From contig NZ_CP026031.1 in NCBI RefSeq assembly GCF_003726095.1, positions 2,604,001 to 2,668,000 on the forward strand: 64,000 nucleotides of DNA. Direction: 5' to 3'. This document shows positions 63,070 through 64,000 of this stretch, in pieces. A program made the position numbers and the translations under genes. A model generated the notes under the pieces. The model ran no database searches and was not told the DNA's origin. It saw nothing but the letters and a program-made list of their open reading frames with translations. Positions within the stretch are counted from its first letter, which is position 1. Each line of letters starts with the position of its first letter. The DNA comes from Niallia circulans (GTDB lineage Bacteria > Bacillota > Bacilli > Bacillales > Cytobacillaceae).

Positions 63070-64000
63070 TTAGGACTTTATTATTTTGTAGCTATATGCC
63101 GGAATTTTATATGTTCCCTCCTCTAACTTTTTCTTACTTTCCCATTCCCAACTATTTTCTGGTACGGTTATTTCACCAGTTCCTCCATCCATATTTATCG
63201 CAAACCAGTAGGTGGCATTCCCTCCAACTCTCGGGATAAGAACCGTTCCAGGAGTGGCTTTTATTTCCCTTTTAATAGCTGCTGTTTCTGCATAATGTTG
63301 AATTAATGCCTCAAGCATTTCTTCTCCTGATTTGCCAAGTGGCAAACTGCCAAGCATGACTATTTTCCCTTTGCCCCTTTTAGTCTCTTTGATAAATGCC
63401 CTTCCAGCACCAAGTCCTTCTTTGATTAAGCCAATATTTCCTCCTTTATCAGTATTAAAAATTGAGCTCCATAAGCCTAACTCTGCCGTGATTCCAAACG
63501 CTTCCCCTATTGTATTCGTTCCATCTAATGGATTTGTAAATAAAGCCTCCGTACCTGCTGCCTTTTCGAGCTCGCCAAGTGCACAATTCGTATGGATAGT
63601 ATGTTCACTCGTACGTCCTGCGGTAAGGGGGCCGACAATCCATATTCCTCCTTTTTCAACAAATGTTTCAGCTCTTTTTATATACTCTGTTGAAAGATAA
63701 GGATTAAATGGGGTAAACAATAGTTTATAATCGTCTAAGTCTGTTTTTTCCATAATCAAGTCACGTTGAATCCCTAAAGAAAGGAAGCGTTCATAAAAAC
63801 TCGTTAACATCTGTTTATATTGAACTCCATTAAATGGCTCTGTTTGAAAATAGGCTTTAGCCCGGTCCGAATAGCAAATCGCCACCTCTGCTTGCTTTGG
63901 CTTCGTCCGAAGCAGAAGCGGTTCTAATTCTTTTCGAATTCGTTCTACTTCTAATACATTTTTATAACCAATTGTTGGTTTTCCCCAAGCACTAATAACA
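63070..64000 (-). CDS. GH42 beta-galactosidase, 5' end outside the window
   Basis: The frame is open to the right edge, so only the C-terminal ~310 residues are seen. They match the trimerisation (A5 fold) and C-terminal domains of GH42 enzymes: SAWGKPTIGYKNVLEVERIRKELEPLL, EVAICYSDRAKAYFQTEPFNGVQYKQML, LLFTPFNPYLSTEYIKRAETFVEKGGIWIVGPLTAGRTSEHTIHTNCALG. The GH42 catalytic residues lie outside. It would release galactose from beta-galactosides; the local LacI regulator may respond to them. The call rests on the C-terminal part only. Confidence 0.82.
   Translation of the reverse strand, partial: VISAWGKPTIGYKNVLEVERIRKELEPLLLRTKPKQAEVAICYSDRAKAYFQTEPFNGVQYKQMLTSFYERFLSLGIQRDLIMEKTDLDDYKLLFTPFNPYLSTEYIKRAETFVEKGGIWIVGPLTAGRTSEHTIHTNCALGELEKAAGTEALFTNPLDGTNTIGEAFGITAELGLWSSIFNTDKGGNIGLIKEGLGAGRAFIKETKRGKGKIVMLGSLPLGKSGEEMLEALIQHYAETAAIKREIKATPGTVLIPRVGGNATYWFAINMDGGTGEITVPENSWEWESKKKLEEGTYKIPAYSYKIIKS

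Overview
The window is chromosomal DNA of a low-GC, spore-forming Firmicute, most likely a Bacillaceae species. Evidence: SufCDSUB-type Fe-S genes, an S-box riboswitch, strong AGGAGG ribosome binding sites with frequent GTG and TTG starts, a YuzL-type small protein, two CotF-like spore-coat-type proteins, and a gene order (suf, metNPQ, yusD-yusE-yusF-gcvH-yusI, fad, coat genes, yusU) that follows the Bacillus subtilis yur/yus region. The genus cannot be fixed from this window.

Layout. 1-1020: a ROK-family repressor cut by the left edge, with twin operators. 1101-6361: sufC-D-S-U-B operon (minus). 6730-9726: metN-metP-metQ methionine importer behind a SAM-I riboswitch. 9925-16598: yus-like genes, gcvH and beta-oxidation genes fadN and fadE; fadA, normally between them, is absent. 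16802-18160: sporulation-type small genes and a DUF2573 gene under a perfect Fur box. 18286-25307: a RodA/FtsW-like protein, a chemotaxis receptor, a small membrane protein, a cystine-type ABC importer and an orphan lipoprotein.

25594-39116 is the most unusual part. It holds a sigma-54 factor gene, a sigma-54 activator with a cysteine-cluster sensor domain, a PLP-dependent Cys/Met lyase, a trigger-factor-like chaperone without the ribosome-docking domain, a thioredoxin with a CNPC active site, two overlapping ABC exporter half-transporters and an M16C (PreP-like) metallopeptidase. Two near-consensus -24/-12 promoters drive it. Each is preceded by the same 40-bp bipartite inverted repeat (TTTCTCA-N4-TGA-N12-TCA-N4-TGAGAAA), which looks like the activator's enhancer. 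I infer one regulon for sulfur amino acid or thiol metabolism and peptide export and degradation. Between the second promoter and the exporter lies a shattered reading frame.

39350-48272: a papain-like amidase, a PfkB sugar kinase, uppP, an AI-2E family permease, an MMPL exporter with its MarR regulator, a thioesterase, and a tandem repeat of 12 TTGGCTGAT boxes phased every 20.5 bp. 48286-53133: malL with its LacI-type regulator, then hxlR and the divergent formaldehyde operon hxlA-hxlB. 53133-59736: a membrane protein with a Ser/Cys-rich tail, a class D sortase, a Na/Pi cotransporter, a YoaK-like protein and an ABC-F protein preceded by what looks like a leader-peptide attenuator. 60024-64000: a small orphan gene, a LacI regulator, a Gfo/Idh/MocA oxidoreductase sharing a palindromic operator with it, and a GH42 beta-galactosidase cut by the right edge.

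No rRNA, tRNA, insertion sequence, prophage or CRISPR array was seen.
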